A DNA stretch of 64,000 nt from Sordaria brevicollis (Eukaryota > Ascomycota > Sordariomycetes > Sordariales > Sordariaceae), in contig JAUTDP010000003.1 in the NCBI GenBank assembly GCA_033439795.1, positions 4,092,001 through 4,156,000 on the forward strand, read 5' to 3'. The translations under genes were made by a program, and so were the position numbers. The notes beneath the pieces are model-generated. The model was not told where the DNA came from and ran no database searches. It worked only from the letters and a program-made list of their open reading frames with translations. Numbering within the stretch: position 1 is the first letter of the stretch; every line of letters begins with the position of its first letter. Shown here piece by piece: positions 45,641 through 58,029 of the stretch.

Positions 45641-48600
45641 TTTTTAAAGATTGCGTGGAATTTTAGGGCTTTAAATATCTTTATAAATTTTCGTTACTAT
45701 AATAGTAAAGAATAATAAAAATTATATAATACTTTAAAGATTTTAAATACTTTCCTTTAAATATAATAATTTAACGGTATATATATATAAATTTCTTCGT
45801 TTATTATTACGTTTATAAAAGCGTTAATTACGTTCTATTAAATAAATTTAAGGTTAAAACGTAAAACTATAATTATAAGGGTGTAGAAAGACCTTCTTAT
45901 TAAGGTAGAGGTATAAATTTCTTACTTTATAATCTTTATTTATTAATTTCTATATATAATTAAACGAGCTTTAATTTTATTAAGGTAACTATTTTTAAAA
46001 TATTTATAAGTATATACTTATATATAATTAAGGATTTATTTACCTTTAATTCTAGGCTCATTACGGTTTATTTTTACTTAAGTTTTTATTTACTTATAAT
46101 TCTCAAAGTAAATTCGTTCGGCTTATTTAAAGAGGTCGTTTAAAGGATATTTATCAAGGTCCTTATAATTACGAAATATTAATAATAATTAGTAACGGTA
46201 AGGCTCTAAAATTTATTAATAGCGATTAAGGATTCGATTATATTTTTAATAATTACCCTTTCTTTACGTATAGAGCGTTATAATTTTATTTTAATAACCT
46301 TTTTCCTATACGTTATAATTATTAATTAATAAAAACGTTTAACGTTGAATATTACCTTTTAGGGCTCGAAATTTTTTAATAATTCCTTTTTAGCGTATTT
46401 AGTACGATTTATAACGAATACCCCTATAAAAAAGAAAATTAATAGTAATATATTTAATAATATTAGATAATTATAATTAATAAAATAATCGATAACTATT
46501 CGGTCTTCCTTTAGGTTTACAATTTTATTAAGGGGATTTAAAAACGGTACGCCGATTTCTATTTCCTTAATAATTATTTCTTTAATTTATACCTCCTTAA
46601 TAATTATTACTTCCCCTTTTTAAATTAGGTTAAAAGAGAGAAAATTTAAAAAGTCGTAAGTATTTATATTTTCTATATCGGTATAATTAATTATAAAATC
46701 GAAGGGGGTTTAATTATTTAATAATTATTCTCTAATAGTATACTTCTTTAATAAGGCAGTAAATTCTTCTAAAGTAAATTTTAGGAATTCGGCTTCTTTT
46801 TTTACTTTATTAATAAAAAGGGTACGTTTATTAAAAATAACGTTGCGGGTATTAATAACTTCATTAGTAATAGGGTTCTAAATTTAGTAAATAATTATAA
46901 AAATATAACCGATTAAATATTTAATTTACGCTTTAGGGTTTATTTTTTAAAACCTATTTTATTTATTCTTAGCGGTAATAGTTATTACGAATACTTTATA
47001 ATTATAAATTTGAAGGTAGGAAATATTAAATTTATAAGGGGTAATTTTATCATTATCATTATTAATTTTCTTAGTAATAATTATATAAAATCTTTTATAG
47101 GGAGATTTTTAATTGTAAAAGTATTTAAAGGACCGATTATTAAAATATATTATTATAAAGACGATTTCTAATTAAAAATCCTTAGGAAAACGAATACTTA
47201 AATTTATAGTACGCGCTTTATCTTTAATTATACCTTTTAAACGCTTTATACTTCCGTTTTATATTTAAGTATATAAAGTAAAGGGCTCTATAATTATATT
47301 ATATTATACTAATAAATTTAGGAGTAATTATAATTTCGTAATCTTATTATTATATTTTAATATTCGTATTATAACGTTAAATTATATTTTAAAGAGAATA
47401 AAGAGGTTATTTAAATAAATTACAATTATAGTAGCGAATTAATCGTAGAAGAAATATTCTTAAATATACCCGGTAAATTTATAAATAATAAATATAGTAT
47501 TAATATAGCCTCAATAACTTTCTTTATAATCGAAAAAGTTTATAACGAAACGTTCTCTAACTTTATACCCTTTATTTCTAAATTTTCGCTTAATTTACTA
47601 TTTAATTTTTATTTAAATATAAGTATTATATTACTCGGTCTTAGGGTTTTCTTCGTCTTCTTCCTTCTTATTCTTAAATAGGACTTTAACTCCTAATATA
47701 TTATAGAAGTAGGATAATACTTAGGGATTAGGGTACCTTAATCTAAAATATTAAATAAAGGAATCTTTATAATAATACTTATAACCTATATAGGAATTAA
47801 CTATATTCCTACGGGTATAGAAATTCGCCCGAATAAATAAATAAGGAAGTTTTTTAAATAGAATTTAGTAATAACGGGTTTTAAAATAATAAAATAATAA
47901 TTAATCTTTATTACGAAGGTAATTATTAAATAATTTATAATCCTAAAAGAAATTTTATTTACGTAATAAATATAAGGAAATAAAATTAATTACAAAATTA
48001 AAGTAAAAAGCTATATTATAAAAATATAGCTTCCTAGGCCCGTTCTCTCTATTAATAATAAAATTAACTTCCCTATAACTTTAAATTATAATACATAAAT
48101 TTTTAGCCTATAGGTTATTACTATAGGGTACGTAATAGAAATTAAGGAAACGCGTAATTTCGTTAAATACGTATAAAGAATTACTAAAATTAAAAAGAGC
48201 GTAATTTTTAAGCGGGTAAATATTAGAATTTCCTTTTCCCACTTAGAATATTACTTATATTATAACGGTTTTATAGACTTAAATAAGGATAAGAATAAAG
48301 TTTATAATAATATTTTTATTAAAGAATTAATTATTTTAAAATTAATTATTAATATTAAGGATAGAATTTATTAATTATTTAACTATTTCCTTTCTTTAAA
48401 CTTTAATTTCCCTTTTGAGCTTTAAATCGTTATTAAAATTCTTAATTACCCGAACTTATACTTTAAGGTTAAATTTCTAACGAAGGTTTAGGACTTTATT
48501 AAAAAAAAAATATTAATAATATTTAATAATATACGTACCCTTTTTATAAACTTTATAGCGAAATAACGATAATAAATTTCCACTTTACTTAGAATCTTTA

Positions 48601-49758
48601 ACTTACATTACATATTTCCTTTTACGTTAATTATATTAAGGTCTATTAAATTAAGCGTTTTTTACTTTAATACTAATATCTTCTAACCTATTAAAGGTAT
48701 TATTTTTAATTCTAAAAAACGCCTTACGAATATTTTTATAATTAAATTTAATTTATATAATTACGGATATTTTATTATTAAAGCCTTTAATATAAAAATC
48801 CCCGAATAAAATACGGAAATCGAAAATATTATTAACGATTTATAAATAATATTAACACGAAGCGCCAAAAGCCTAACCTAATCGAATAAAGCGTAAATAC
48901 TTAATAAAATCGTAAAATTAAATAATAGCTAATAAAGATTTAAAGACCGTATAAAATTAGGCTTTAATTATAATAATCTCCTAACTATTAATCTATTTAA
49001 TTATTCTTATTTTAAACTCTATTATAAAGGGTTTACTAATATAATCGTAATAGACTTTATAAGCATCGATAAAAATTTATTCGGAATAATATTATAACCC
49101 TTTAACGAAGGTAAAATATTATTAAGAGAGATTTTCGTTATTCCGGAAGTAATTAGATTTGTAATTTTAATAAACGGTTTTACGTATTTATTTAATAAAT
49201 ATAATATAGTATTTCAAAAAGGTTTTATATTTCTTAAACCGGTAATTAAATATATTAATATTATAATTATATTCTTATAATCCTATAATAATAAAATCGG
49301 TAAATTTAGCGGTAGCGTCGTTAATTTATTCCTTTAAAGATTTTTCAATAAATTCTACGCTTATAAGGATATCGTCGGCGCTATAAGGAAGGATTAGTAT
49401 AATAAGGGTACTATTTTCAAAATCGTTAAGAACTTCCTTAACTTTTTTAATATAATAGCGGGCGGACGATTTAATAGCGTAATTTATAATAATTAATTCT
49501 ATAGGCTCAAAAGGAATTAGTTATACCCCTAATATATAATTAATGAGGTTTAGGATTTTAACGTAAATTATAAACTCGTTACTCCACTCCTTAAATTTAT
49601 TTATAGAATTTAAATAAATTTATTTAGCAACGACTTCTTTATTAATTAATTAGGATATAATTAATAATATAATAAATTACGGTAATAATAGTAATAATAA
49701 TTATAGTTAGTGCAATTAAAGTTTTCGTAGTATAGAGATCGCAAATTAAACTATTAAT

Positions 49759-49948
49759 TATTAGATTGCACAGTAAAGTGGATATTATAATTGAGGGTTA
49801 AAAAATTGATGTGTATATTTAGAAGAGTTCTGTGGAACCCGAGTTGGGGGTGCCCAGACTATTAGGAAGGTCTGTAGCCAGAATCTGGTGGCTGGGGCGC
49901 CTTACGTAAGCCTGTTTCTACTAGTCGAGTCTGCCCTCTAATCTAACA
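49759..49948 (-). repeat. 5' LTR of the copia element (right)
   Basis: 190 bp, less mutated than the left copy, especially in its outer 150 bp. It ends in TCTAACA followed by the GAATG target duplication. Confidence 0.92.
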
Positions 49949-50463
49949 GAATGTGTGAATTGTCGTCTACCAGTCACAGGCGCATTCGCTTGCAGGTCTG
50001 CAGCTCGCGGGTTTCTTCCTGGATCCCGTTGGATGCCGTTCCTCGCAAGGACGAACCCTATGCAGCGAGCCCAGCTATCTGGTATACCCGTGGCGGTTGC
50101 TTTGAAGGTGTTAGTAGCAGTGTTTCAAATTGATTCTGGGCAGTATTTTTGATAGACAAGAAAAGAACCTATATGGGTTATAAACCGAAGTGTCGGCACT
50201 GTCACAGTGGGAAACAAACCACTTCCCGTCTTGTAGGCCAGATGAGTCTTGAAGGCAGTGCCAAAAACGATGAAACTCGCCTCTTGTTTCCTGTTTCCGC
50301 CCAGAGACGGCAGCATTCCCCCTCCTCAATTGTAAGCCACAGTCGCACTCGCTCCGGGAAACGGAATGGATGAACGCCAGGACGCCGCCTCCAACCTTTG
50401 AGCTGGGACCGACCCAACCCAGAGTTGGAGAGTCTCGATATTCCGGGGCCCTTTGTGATACCG

Positions 50464-50490
50464 ACCGGATCTGATATCGGTAGATCCGGT
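50464..50490. repeat. Perfect hairpin, 9-bp stem and 9-base loop
   Basis: ACCGGATCT and AGATCCGGT form a perfect inverted pair around the loop gatatcggt. No gene is adjacent, so a role cannot be assigned. Confidence 0.6.
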
Positions 50491-50926
50491 AGCCTTTCCC
50501 GGTATATCGAAGTGACTGATGCTTCACCCAATTTGATCAAGCGTGTTATCAAAAAAAGGTCGGTGCCCTTGCCCTTTTCCCTCCCTCCCTCCGCGTACAT
50601 GGGTTAAACTTTCTCTGATGGGCAATTTCCTTCACGTCCCCTGTCTCGCATCAACCTCAACTCTCGACAACAGTGAGAATCCCATCTTGCCAGACCGTGG
50701 ATCTCGATCGACAATTTTTCGGGGTATGCATGTTGCATTTGATGCTTTCGAACTAAAGGGATTCGTTCTCGCTTGCCGTTGCCAAGGGTGGCAGTCTTTT
50801 GGTGGACCAAAATCAAATATGATAGTTCGATCGAGTAGTACGTAGCTAGAGGAGTGTATGTACTACCGCGAACGGTAGTATCGTTCTTACCACAGCCCGG
50901 GGAACTGGAGAGAAACGGGAAACGTG

Positions 50927-50948
50927 GATGGATGGATGGATGGATGGA
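50927..50948 (+). repeat. GGAT tetranucleotide microsatellite
   Basis: About five and a half uninterrupted GGAT units in intergenic DNA. Confidence 0.85.
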
Positions 50949-53720
50949 CAGTTAGATAGGCGGTGGACGGGAATGACGAGACCTGACACAGCAGGACGGT
51001 TAGGACAAACGACAGAAACCAACGAACGAAGGATATAATCTCTTGTGGTAGGTGGGAATATGTCCTGATCTTTGGTGTACCTGCGCGCGAAGAACGTGTT
51101 GGCATTTAGTTAGTATCCCAATACATAAGGAAAGGGTACTTTAGCCTCAGAAATCCCGTTCGGTGATAAGAGCGGATGGGCGGACGGTGTCTGACACGGC
51201 CTTGATATACCGTGTAAGTGTACAGAATAACGTCAATGTCACGAGGCTTGGCTCGTAAATGACTGCATTAGTTAGTATACACTATCAACACCCAAAAGCT
51301 CAAGATTCGCAGCCCGCTCGCTAGTGTGATGGACACGTATAGGGCTATGCGCGATAGTAAAGACCATAGCCTACTTGTACCTTGCAACTATGCGCAATTT
51401 GATAGACGTCAATTTTGACCAAGTTTGGACAACAAAGGGACCGGCGTTTCCAGGGTTCTGTTGCTTTGGTGCTTGGTGCGCAAGTGTCAGAAACACAATA
51501 GGCATAGTGTTTCCTTTCCTTTCAGTCTTACAGCTCTTGGTATGTGTCTACTACGCAGTAGCGTGAAGTTCCTGTCGTTCAAGCTTCATAAAGGGTTAAA
51601 ACGCCATACATGGTTCTCCCCCACGTTAAGAGTTTGAAGGGGAACCTTCTCCTCGATTTAACTTGACTCGGCCTTTTCGTTTTTGCTTTTTTGCTGTAGT
51701 AATGGGGATTGCGGTTCCCAGAAGAGTTAGCAGTTAACACGCAATAGTAAGGAAAAAACAGACAAAAGCAGACAAGGGAGCCTACGAGATCGGATCTTAC
51801 AGCAACTGCTTCTCGATTTGCTTGCTGCTTGCATGCTGTAAATCTCGCTGCTGTCCGCTCTCACGGGACCACCGCAGAGAGCAAAAAGGTGTAAGCTTGG
51901 GACTGAGAAAAGGAAAGCTGGGGACGTACTTACCGTACCGTGTGTACAGTATAATACCAACCACCAATTGGGGTAAATGGCACTTTGTCCCAAGCTTCCT
52001 TTGCGGTCAAGCTTTTTTTCATCCTTTTCTCTCTCCAGTCGAATAGAATTCCCTTGTTTACTTCGTAAGAGAAGTCCAAACAGAGCCTGCAAGGGATTCT
52101 TGGCAGCCACTTGCACAACAGAGAAACACCGCCGATATCTCTCAGCGAGATAGGGCCGTGTGTAGTAAACCGCCACGGTCCCTAAGAAAGATGAGGGGAG
52201 GGGAATTGTGATATATCAGATTCTTGGTCTTTTTTTTTTTTCCCTACCGCCCTTTTGACAGCATATGCGTGGAATCTCTCTCACTCTCTCATTGCAACCA
52301 CGGGACACATACCCTCATCTAAGACGCTGCCACGACATTCTCTGCTGCTGCTGCCGCTGCTTGCTGCCGTCTCTCTGACCGCTTTCTTGAGGACGGACTC
52401 GATTACGCACAGCTGACGAGAACGGCATGGACGTTTGGATAGAGTAGATTTGTACGCGGGGAAGGAAGGCATTGTATCGGAAGTGATTGGTTAAGTTTAT
52501 CATCCCGTCCAAGATTTCGGGTTCGTGATACGTAGATGAATGGGTGGATGGGTGACACACCCGTGAGGGATGCGACGAGTTGAGAGCGTGTGAGAACTCA
52601 AATCATTTTCGTCATCCAGGCCGAGAGATGACGGGTAACATTCCCGTGTGTGTGTGGTCTGAGTGGGTGTGTCATGAGTGCAAGAACTACAGACCACCAT
52701 AGAAAACTCTGAAGAAGAAGAAGCAACGACAAACACAGAGAAAATGAGTAAACTCGACTAAAACTTCCCAAATGACATTTGAGGAGAAGCATTTTGTCTG
52801 AGCAATTGTGTGGTGCAAAACACCTTTGAACTGAATAGCAGAACTCATGTCTCGGACCTAGTTTTAAAGAGTTCACACTTTTCTTCCTTTCACGCACCCG
52901 TCCACCAGTTCGCCAGCCAGCCCTTTTTCGTATGGGACGGAACGCCTCATCGGTAGGTACCTATGTAGGCCCCGAGTGAACGAAACAAACCCCTCTGGCT
53001 TGAAGTGAAGCCAAAACGAATTAGCAAAACCAGGACTTTCCAATGGCCCGGATGGGATGCTCACTGGGCTTGGGCCGAGTCTGGGGGCGGCGTCGTTCGA
53101 CGGCCTGCCTGCTGGATCTGGTGTAACTAAGCCCTCTTTGCTGCTGTTGTTCCTTCCCCATACCTGATACCGTTGATTTCCTGGGGCACGGCATAAAAAG
53201 CCGGGGCGAAAGGCAGGGACAGTTTACTACTATGCAGTAGTTGCACAAAGATCGTCCAGTTTCTTACTTCTCTCAGTTACACACCAACGGTTGTCGACGT
53301 TCGCACACGCATTGGCAACGCAAGAGAACTAAGGTATCCATCCCATGGCAAATTGATATTCATTCTCGAGACCCTTTTCTCTGCAGAACGCATGTCTGTG
53401 ATGAACTGATAGAAAATTTTGTATGTTGATAATGGCCTGATACCCATACTGAAGCGTTCAAGGACGGTCTTGTCCGGCGAGAGATCGACATGGCGGTCTC
53501 GAAAATTGTGTCGTTCATGCAATTTCCATGTTTTGATTGTCGTGTTCTGTGTGCATGGAAGGACACCACGCCATGCCTCGAAGGGCTTTTTTTTTTGTTC
53601 ATTACATGCCGTTCGTTTCGGCCTCTCTACCCCTTTTCCACCGACTGACTTGCAGTAGTGTGAAAGTAAGGGATGAGTGAGTCCTCATCTCGTCCTCTCA
53701 TCTTCTCCCATTTCTGTTGT

Positions 53721-55437
53721 TCAGAGACGAGAACCACCGGTGGAAGATTTCGTCTGAGACTTGTTGCCACTCTTCTTGTTGCCCTCCACGACAACGCCCA
53801 GTGATATTCCAGCATCCAGCATGCCACTTTTGTTATTTGGGACATCCTTAAAGGACTCGTCGCCCGAGAACCGCCTGCGTGTGGCTTGAGTTAGCCGTGT
53901 TTCTTCTTACAAATCAGGGGCCATCAAAATAACTAAGCGTTAGATTAATCAAAGAAAGAAAGCTTGCTTACCATCCTCTTTCCTCTCCCTGAGAAAGATG
54001 TGAACAATCACTGTTCAGTTCGCAGTTCCATCCACCCCCTACGCCTTGGCCACCCCTCCAGGCTACCGGAGGACGAGCATGAAGACCCTGCTGCCGTGGA
54101 TCACTCTTCTCTGCACCCTGAAGATCGTCGGTACCTGCTTTGGTGTTTTGTTTTGCCGTCCCAGAAGTGCTGCCGAGGGTGCTGTTGGTGTTGTTGCTAC
54201 TGCTGATGGTGGTGGAATCCGCCACCATCTTGGTCCGAGAGGCGTTCGCACTCGCATTGGCCATATCGGACCCATTGGCTCCCGACGAAGCACCCTTTCG
54301 TCGCCGAAACACACTAAGGCCGCAGGTAAAGGCTCGAAAGTCTTCGACCTCAATGTTCTCCGGCATATTGCCAGTCAGGACGCGGCCGAGAGCTATGATA
54401 GGAGCAGCGTGCGAACAGAGAAGAACGGCACGGATGCCGTCCCTATCACACTCGGCAATCAGTCGCTCCAGAGTAACAGCAAGGCGGTCATGCAGTTCAT
54501 CGACGCTCTCGCCCATCCGTGTCGGTACTACTGCCGGCTGATAATCACGGTCCAGCAGGGAAGGGAAATGAGTCTCAAGCGTGGCGAGGCTCGCGGGCAC
54601 GGGGTGTTCAAACGGCGCCGAGCCGTACCATTCGCCGAGTCCTGTCTCTCCTCGAACATGCAGCTGCTTCTGTCCTTGCTGGCAGTGGCGAGTGCTTCTT
54701 TCGGCATCTTCTCGCACAGACGACGATGCCGAGGACGAGGATGCTGCTGAACGGACGAACGGCTCTACCGTCTGTAAGCAACGGTAGTAAAGACTCGAGT
54801 AAACACGCTCTATGGGCGGGTCTGCTGCAATCAAGCGTTGGCCCAGCTCCTTGGCCTGATCTACGCCATGGGCTGTGAGGGCTGGATCCGCGGCAATACC
54901 CGTAGGGGACCTGAGAGTGGACGAGTAACTGCCGTTGGTATGGTCGACCAACCAGTTGGATCGAAACTGTGAGCCATCCCTTTTGTGTCAGCTCAATTCT
55001 GCTTTCACTCTACGTCAGCCAGCCCTAGCCGTGACTCTCTGAGAGACTCATCACTTCTGGTAGCGAGTTGAAGCTTTGCCATGGGAAAGCCTTTTTGTCC
55101 ATATTACGCGTATATGGGCTATTCCATGCTTTGATAACAGTCTATAATGAAGCCGGCACTGGCACGGCGGTGACTAAGCTCCCAGTCGTTCATGGATACG
55201 CCTCAATGTCCATTGAATAGAGAAATTGATGTCACGTTGCGACGCCGGAGACCAAGTGTGTGGAAGCGTACTAAAGTTTCACCGCGGACGGGGAAGACGG
55301 AGAGAGGCCTGGCTCTGGAAAAATAAGAAAGGAAAGAAAGAAAGAATGTGAGAAGGAAGGGAAAGACGAAAGGGAAGGTGATAGATATCAGTGGCACTTA
55401 CACCGTGGCGCGTAACGTAGATAACCTCCAATGTCAT
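53721..55437 (-). CDS. tfc7: TFIIIC subunit Tfc7 (tau55), histidine-phosphatase fold
   Basis: Three exons on the minus strand: 55437-55402, 54966-53972 and 53874-53721, giving 394 residues. Introns are 435 and 97 bp with gtaag donors; the second contains ctaac. Exon 1 encodes only 12 residues ending in the catalytic RHG motif (His11); exon 2 continues FRSNWLVDHTNGSY. The phosphoglycerate-mutase-like core has Arg74 (SSLYYRC), Glu124 (GLGEW) and His198 (LLCSHAAP). The C-terminal Tfc7 domain, GWNCELNSDCSHLSQGEERGWRFSGDESF, is joined across the last splice. Yeast tau55 is a subunit of TFIIIC, which recruits TFIIIB and RNA polymerase III to tRNA and 5S genes, and it also has phosphatase activity. 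The complete catalytic residues suggest activity here too. Confidence 0.92.
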
Positions 55438-56217
55438 GGTGTCTGAGGGAGGTGAGATGGTGCCGAATAGGTTCAATGTGGGAGCAAGGTGACGGGATGT
55501 CGCAATTCTCGTAACGGGAGATTGGCTGGTGGATGGTGTGTCTTGCTGGCTTCGGTGGTTGATGCTGTTCGCCAGTTGACGTTGATGTCAGAGCAAGACA
55601 AACTGGAGGCGGATGGTGTTGCTGGCCAGCCACATCAAGCGGATGGGGCGCCGAGGTCTAGCAGTAGCGAGTCTGGGTGTTTAATTCCCGGGTCCTGACC
55701 CGGACCGAAACCGATCGGGCCATGGGTCCCCGAAAGGAGGCTGATAAAGCTCTAGGCCGCTTCTTAACACAATGACATGCCAAGTGCGGGGTAAACAGTT
55801 AGTGCTTAGCCAGCTCCCCTAACGTACTAGCACTCCGCAATATGTGACATGTCGCTATCGTGGTAGGAGAGCAGACAAAAATAGAGGAGTTGCGTATCAC
55901 TCCTCCCAGTTGATATTATGTAAATCCCAGATGAGGCCGATGTTGTACATTCACTTTATCACCAAAACGAGCGGGGTTGATGTGGGAGTCTGGCCCCTGT
56001 TGAGCTGGGTACAGTACGCCTTTAGCGTACACACTCCAAGTTGCTGACACGACACTCTTCACATGAACGTCCACCTTGCAGTTTGTACGTACGTTGTTGT
56101 ATGTTCCTGGATTCCTAGACCTGGTGGTTACATTACCCGGATGTCCGAATATGGTCAATGGGGTTGAAGTCAGATCCGGGACAAGACCTCGAGATGGTAT
56201 CTGTCGTTGCTTGGTAA
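55438..56217. other. Spacer between tfc7 and the AP-1-accessory-like gene
   Basis: Holds the tfc7 promoter and the 3' UTR of the next minus-strand gene. A short palindrome CCGGGTCCTGACCCGG lies at 55688-55703. No gene seen. Confidence 0.45.
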
Positions 56218-58029
56218 TCAACGCTGTCTCAACTTGGCTTCATGCTCAATCCAGAAGTTTTTGCATGCCCTATGTCCCCAGAAGTCGATCCACCACTCAC
56301 CAAAACTGTCCTCGACATCGAAGTCGACTCCTGTTACTCTCTCATCTCTCTTGAGGCCGCAGATCACACAGGGCTTCGGTGCCGTGGGTACGTTCTTGGC
56401 TACATGAACCGGGAGAGCGAGCTTGAGTTGAGGGACCCTGAGTTTCGTGTCCGAGGCGGCATTAGCTGCTGTGACTGTGGAGCGTAGACTTCCCTCTTGC
56501 TGAGTCCAGACATCAAGAACAGCAACAGCACTGTGATCGTCTCTAGCAGATTGAGTCTTGTCAACAGTGGCGAGCTTCATTCCCCTCATGCCTCCTGCAG
56601 CTGAGATGGACATGCCTTGCAGGAGAAACTTGTCGCGTTGCCACCTTTGCTTCCTTCCAGCGATGATCCTGCCCGTCACAGTGGCTAAGGCCAGATAACC
56701 GCGCAAAAATGTCATAGTAGCAGGGTCAGTAACAACAGCATGCTGTTTGGCCGCGGGAAGAGACTTCATCTTGAGAAGCGAGGTCTTGGAGAGATCAAGG
56801 AGCTGGGGTAGGATGGAGAGTAGGATGGACGGCGGAGGCACGTTCGTAGGCGGAGGACTTTTGTCATCAGAGATGGTGGTATGGGAAGCAACTCCGACAC
56901 TCTTTGGTTTCCCAATCTCTGTTTCCCCCCAGTCCTTCCAGTCAGAGTCAAAGGAAGAGTCCAGATCTGCTTTCTTTGCTGGCGTCTTGGTAATATTTGC
57001 CGGCTTTGCCGGTGTCTTGGTGTTGCTGACGGAAAAATCTTTGAACTCATCCCAGTCATCGCCAAACCCATCACCAGTACCTGACGGCCAAGCTGTGATC
57101 GGGGATGGCTCTCGCTCCTTGACCTCTTGAGGAAAATCGGAAGCGATTGGTGTCTTGATCTTGAGCTCCTTTACATCGCTGAGCTTCCTAGAGTGCGATG
57201 ATGTATAAGGGGATTTTGGTGGTTCCGGATGTAGCGTCAAGGAACTGCCACTCGATAAGAAAATGCCAGGTGGCTGTTTGCCTTTCTTAGGCGATTGCGT
57301 GCCTGAACTGGCGGTTGGCACAGCCTGCGCAGGACTCGAAGTGCCTTCAAAGTCCCCGAACTCATCGTCGTCGTCCTCACCGTCCACATTTTGAAGCTCA
57401 AAGTCATCGGCATCAAACAGAACGTTTGGGTCGGCGTTCCGTATCGGTTTGATGACAGGTTTCTTTTTCTGAAATGACTTGTCGTCAGATGGCGAAGGAG
57501 AAGTCGAAGACAATTCCAGGTTGACGAGCTTGTTGGACACCAAGTCAAGTGTTGGACTTCTGACGAGATGGTTCCGTGGCGGTTCGGCGTTACTAGGCGG
57601 AGAGAATGTGTTGGTCGTGGGGTGTACGGGCTGTGTCGTCGTTGTGCTTGTAGGGGCGGCAACCTCAAAATCTCCCCAACCATCGTCATCCTCCACTTCC
57701 GGCACAGCGGATTTCGGGGGTGCCGGAGCTGGTGACGAAGCCTGGAAACTTTGAAATCCTCCTTGCAAACCCACAAGTGACCCGAGATCACCCCATACGT
57801 TTGACGGTTGAGATTGAATAGGTGGTGCTGACGGCCATTGAATAGGGACTTGAGCTGGTTGATGTTGAGGTTGTGGTGGCTTTGGCGGCTGTGGTTGAGG
57901 TTGCGATGGGAACGTGGTGTTGTTTGATGCCAAGAAAGAAAAGGGGTCACTGTTGGTATTTTGGTTTGACTGAGAGCCTCCTTGATCCTGGGATGAGGCC
58001 CCGAAGGCCGCAAACAAGTCGGCTGACAT
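56218..58029 (-). CDS. Probable AP-1/clathrin accessory protein with gamma-ear-binding motifs (aftiphilin/Laa2-like)
   Basis: Single exon, 603 residues from the start at 58029 (MSADLFAAFG); the frame extends 46 codons further upstream but without protein-like sequence. The protein is mostly disordered and Ser/Pro-rich. It contains acidic aromatic motifs W118-G-D-F121, F224-G-D-F227 and W326-D-E-F-K-D-F332. The first two fit the consensus for binding gamma-adaptin or GGA ear domains (aromatic-G-[PDE]-aromatic). A DPF motif lies near the N-terminus. The C-terminal 50 residues contain CVIC (554-557) and HRAC (586-589), a possible zinc site, with a Trp-rich segment between. Function at trans-Golgi/endosome clathrin coats is inference from the motifs. 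Confidence 0.75.
   Translation of the reverse strand: MSADLFAAFGASSQDQGGSQSNQNTNSDPFSFLASNNTTFPSQPQPQPPKPPQPQHQPAQVPIQWPSAPPIQSQPSNVWGDLGSLVGLQGGFQSFQASSPAPAPPKSAVPEVEDDDGWGDFEVAAPTSTTTTQPVHPTTNTFSPPSNAEPPRNHLVRSPTLDLVSNKLVNLELSSTSPSPSDDKSFQKKKPVIKPIRNADPNVLFDADDFELQNVDGEDDDDEFGDFEGTSSPAQAVPTASSGTQSPKKGKQPPGIFLSSGSSLTLHPEPPKSPYTSSHSRKLSDVKELKIKTPIASDFPQEVKEREPSPITAWPSGTGDGFGDDWDEFKDFSVSNTKTPAKPANITKTPAKKADLDSSFDSDWKDWGETEIGKPKSVGVASHTTISDDKSPPPTNVPPPSILLSILPQLLDLSKTSLLKMKSLPAAKQHAVVTDPATMTFLRGYLALATVTGRIIAGRKQRWQRDKFLLQGMSISAAGGMRGMKLATVDKTQSARDDHSAVAVLDVWTQQEGSLRSTVTAANAASDTKLRVPQLKLALPVHVAKNVPTAPKPCVICGLKRDERVTGVDFDVEDSFGEWWIDFWGHRACKNFWIEHEAKLRQR

Larger units (their letters stand above)
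44327..49948 (-). mobile_element. Ty1/copia LTR retrotransposon, full length, inactivated by RIP
   Basis: Two 190-bp LTRs (44327-44516 and 49759-49948) start TGTTAGATTGCA (TATTAGATTGCA at right) and end TCTAACA (mutated at left). The 5-bp target duplication GAATG lies at 44322-44326 and 49949-49953. Reading the minus strand, the order is reverse transcriptase then RNase H toward the left LTR, which is therefore the 3' LTR; this is copia-style pol. The interior is strongly AT-rich, with CpA/TpG depleted and many TAA/TAG stops, so it cannot be functional. A purine-rich stretch (gggga on the minus strand) directly abuts the 3' LTR and may be the polypurine tract. Confidence 0.93.
49954..53720. 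other. 3.8-kb gene-poor region
   Basis: No supported gene. Open frames of up to 149 codons overlap on both strands without recognisable domains. It contains a hairpin at 50464-50490 and a GGAT microsatellite at about 50927-50948. The right end holds the 3' UTR of tfc7. Confidence 0.45.
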
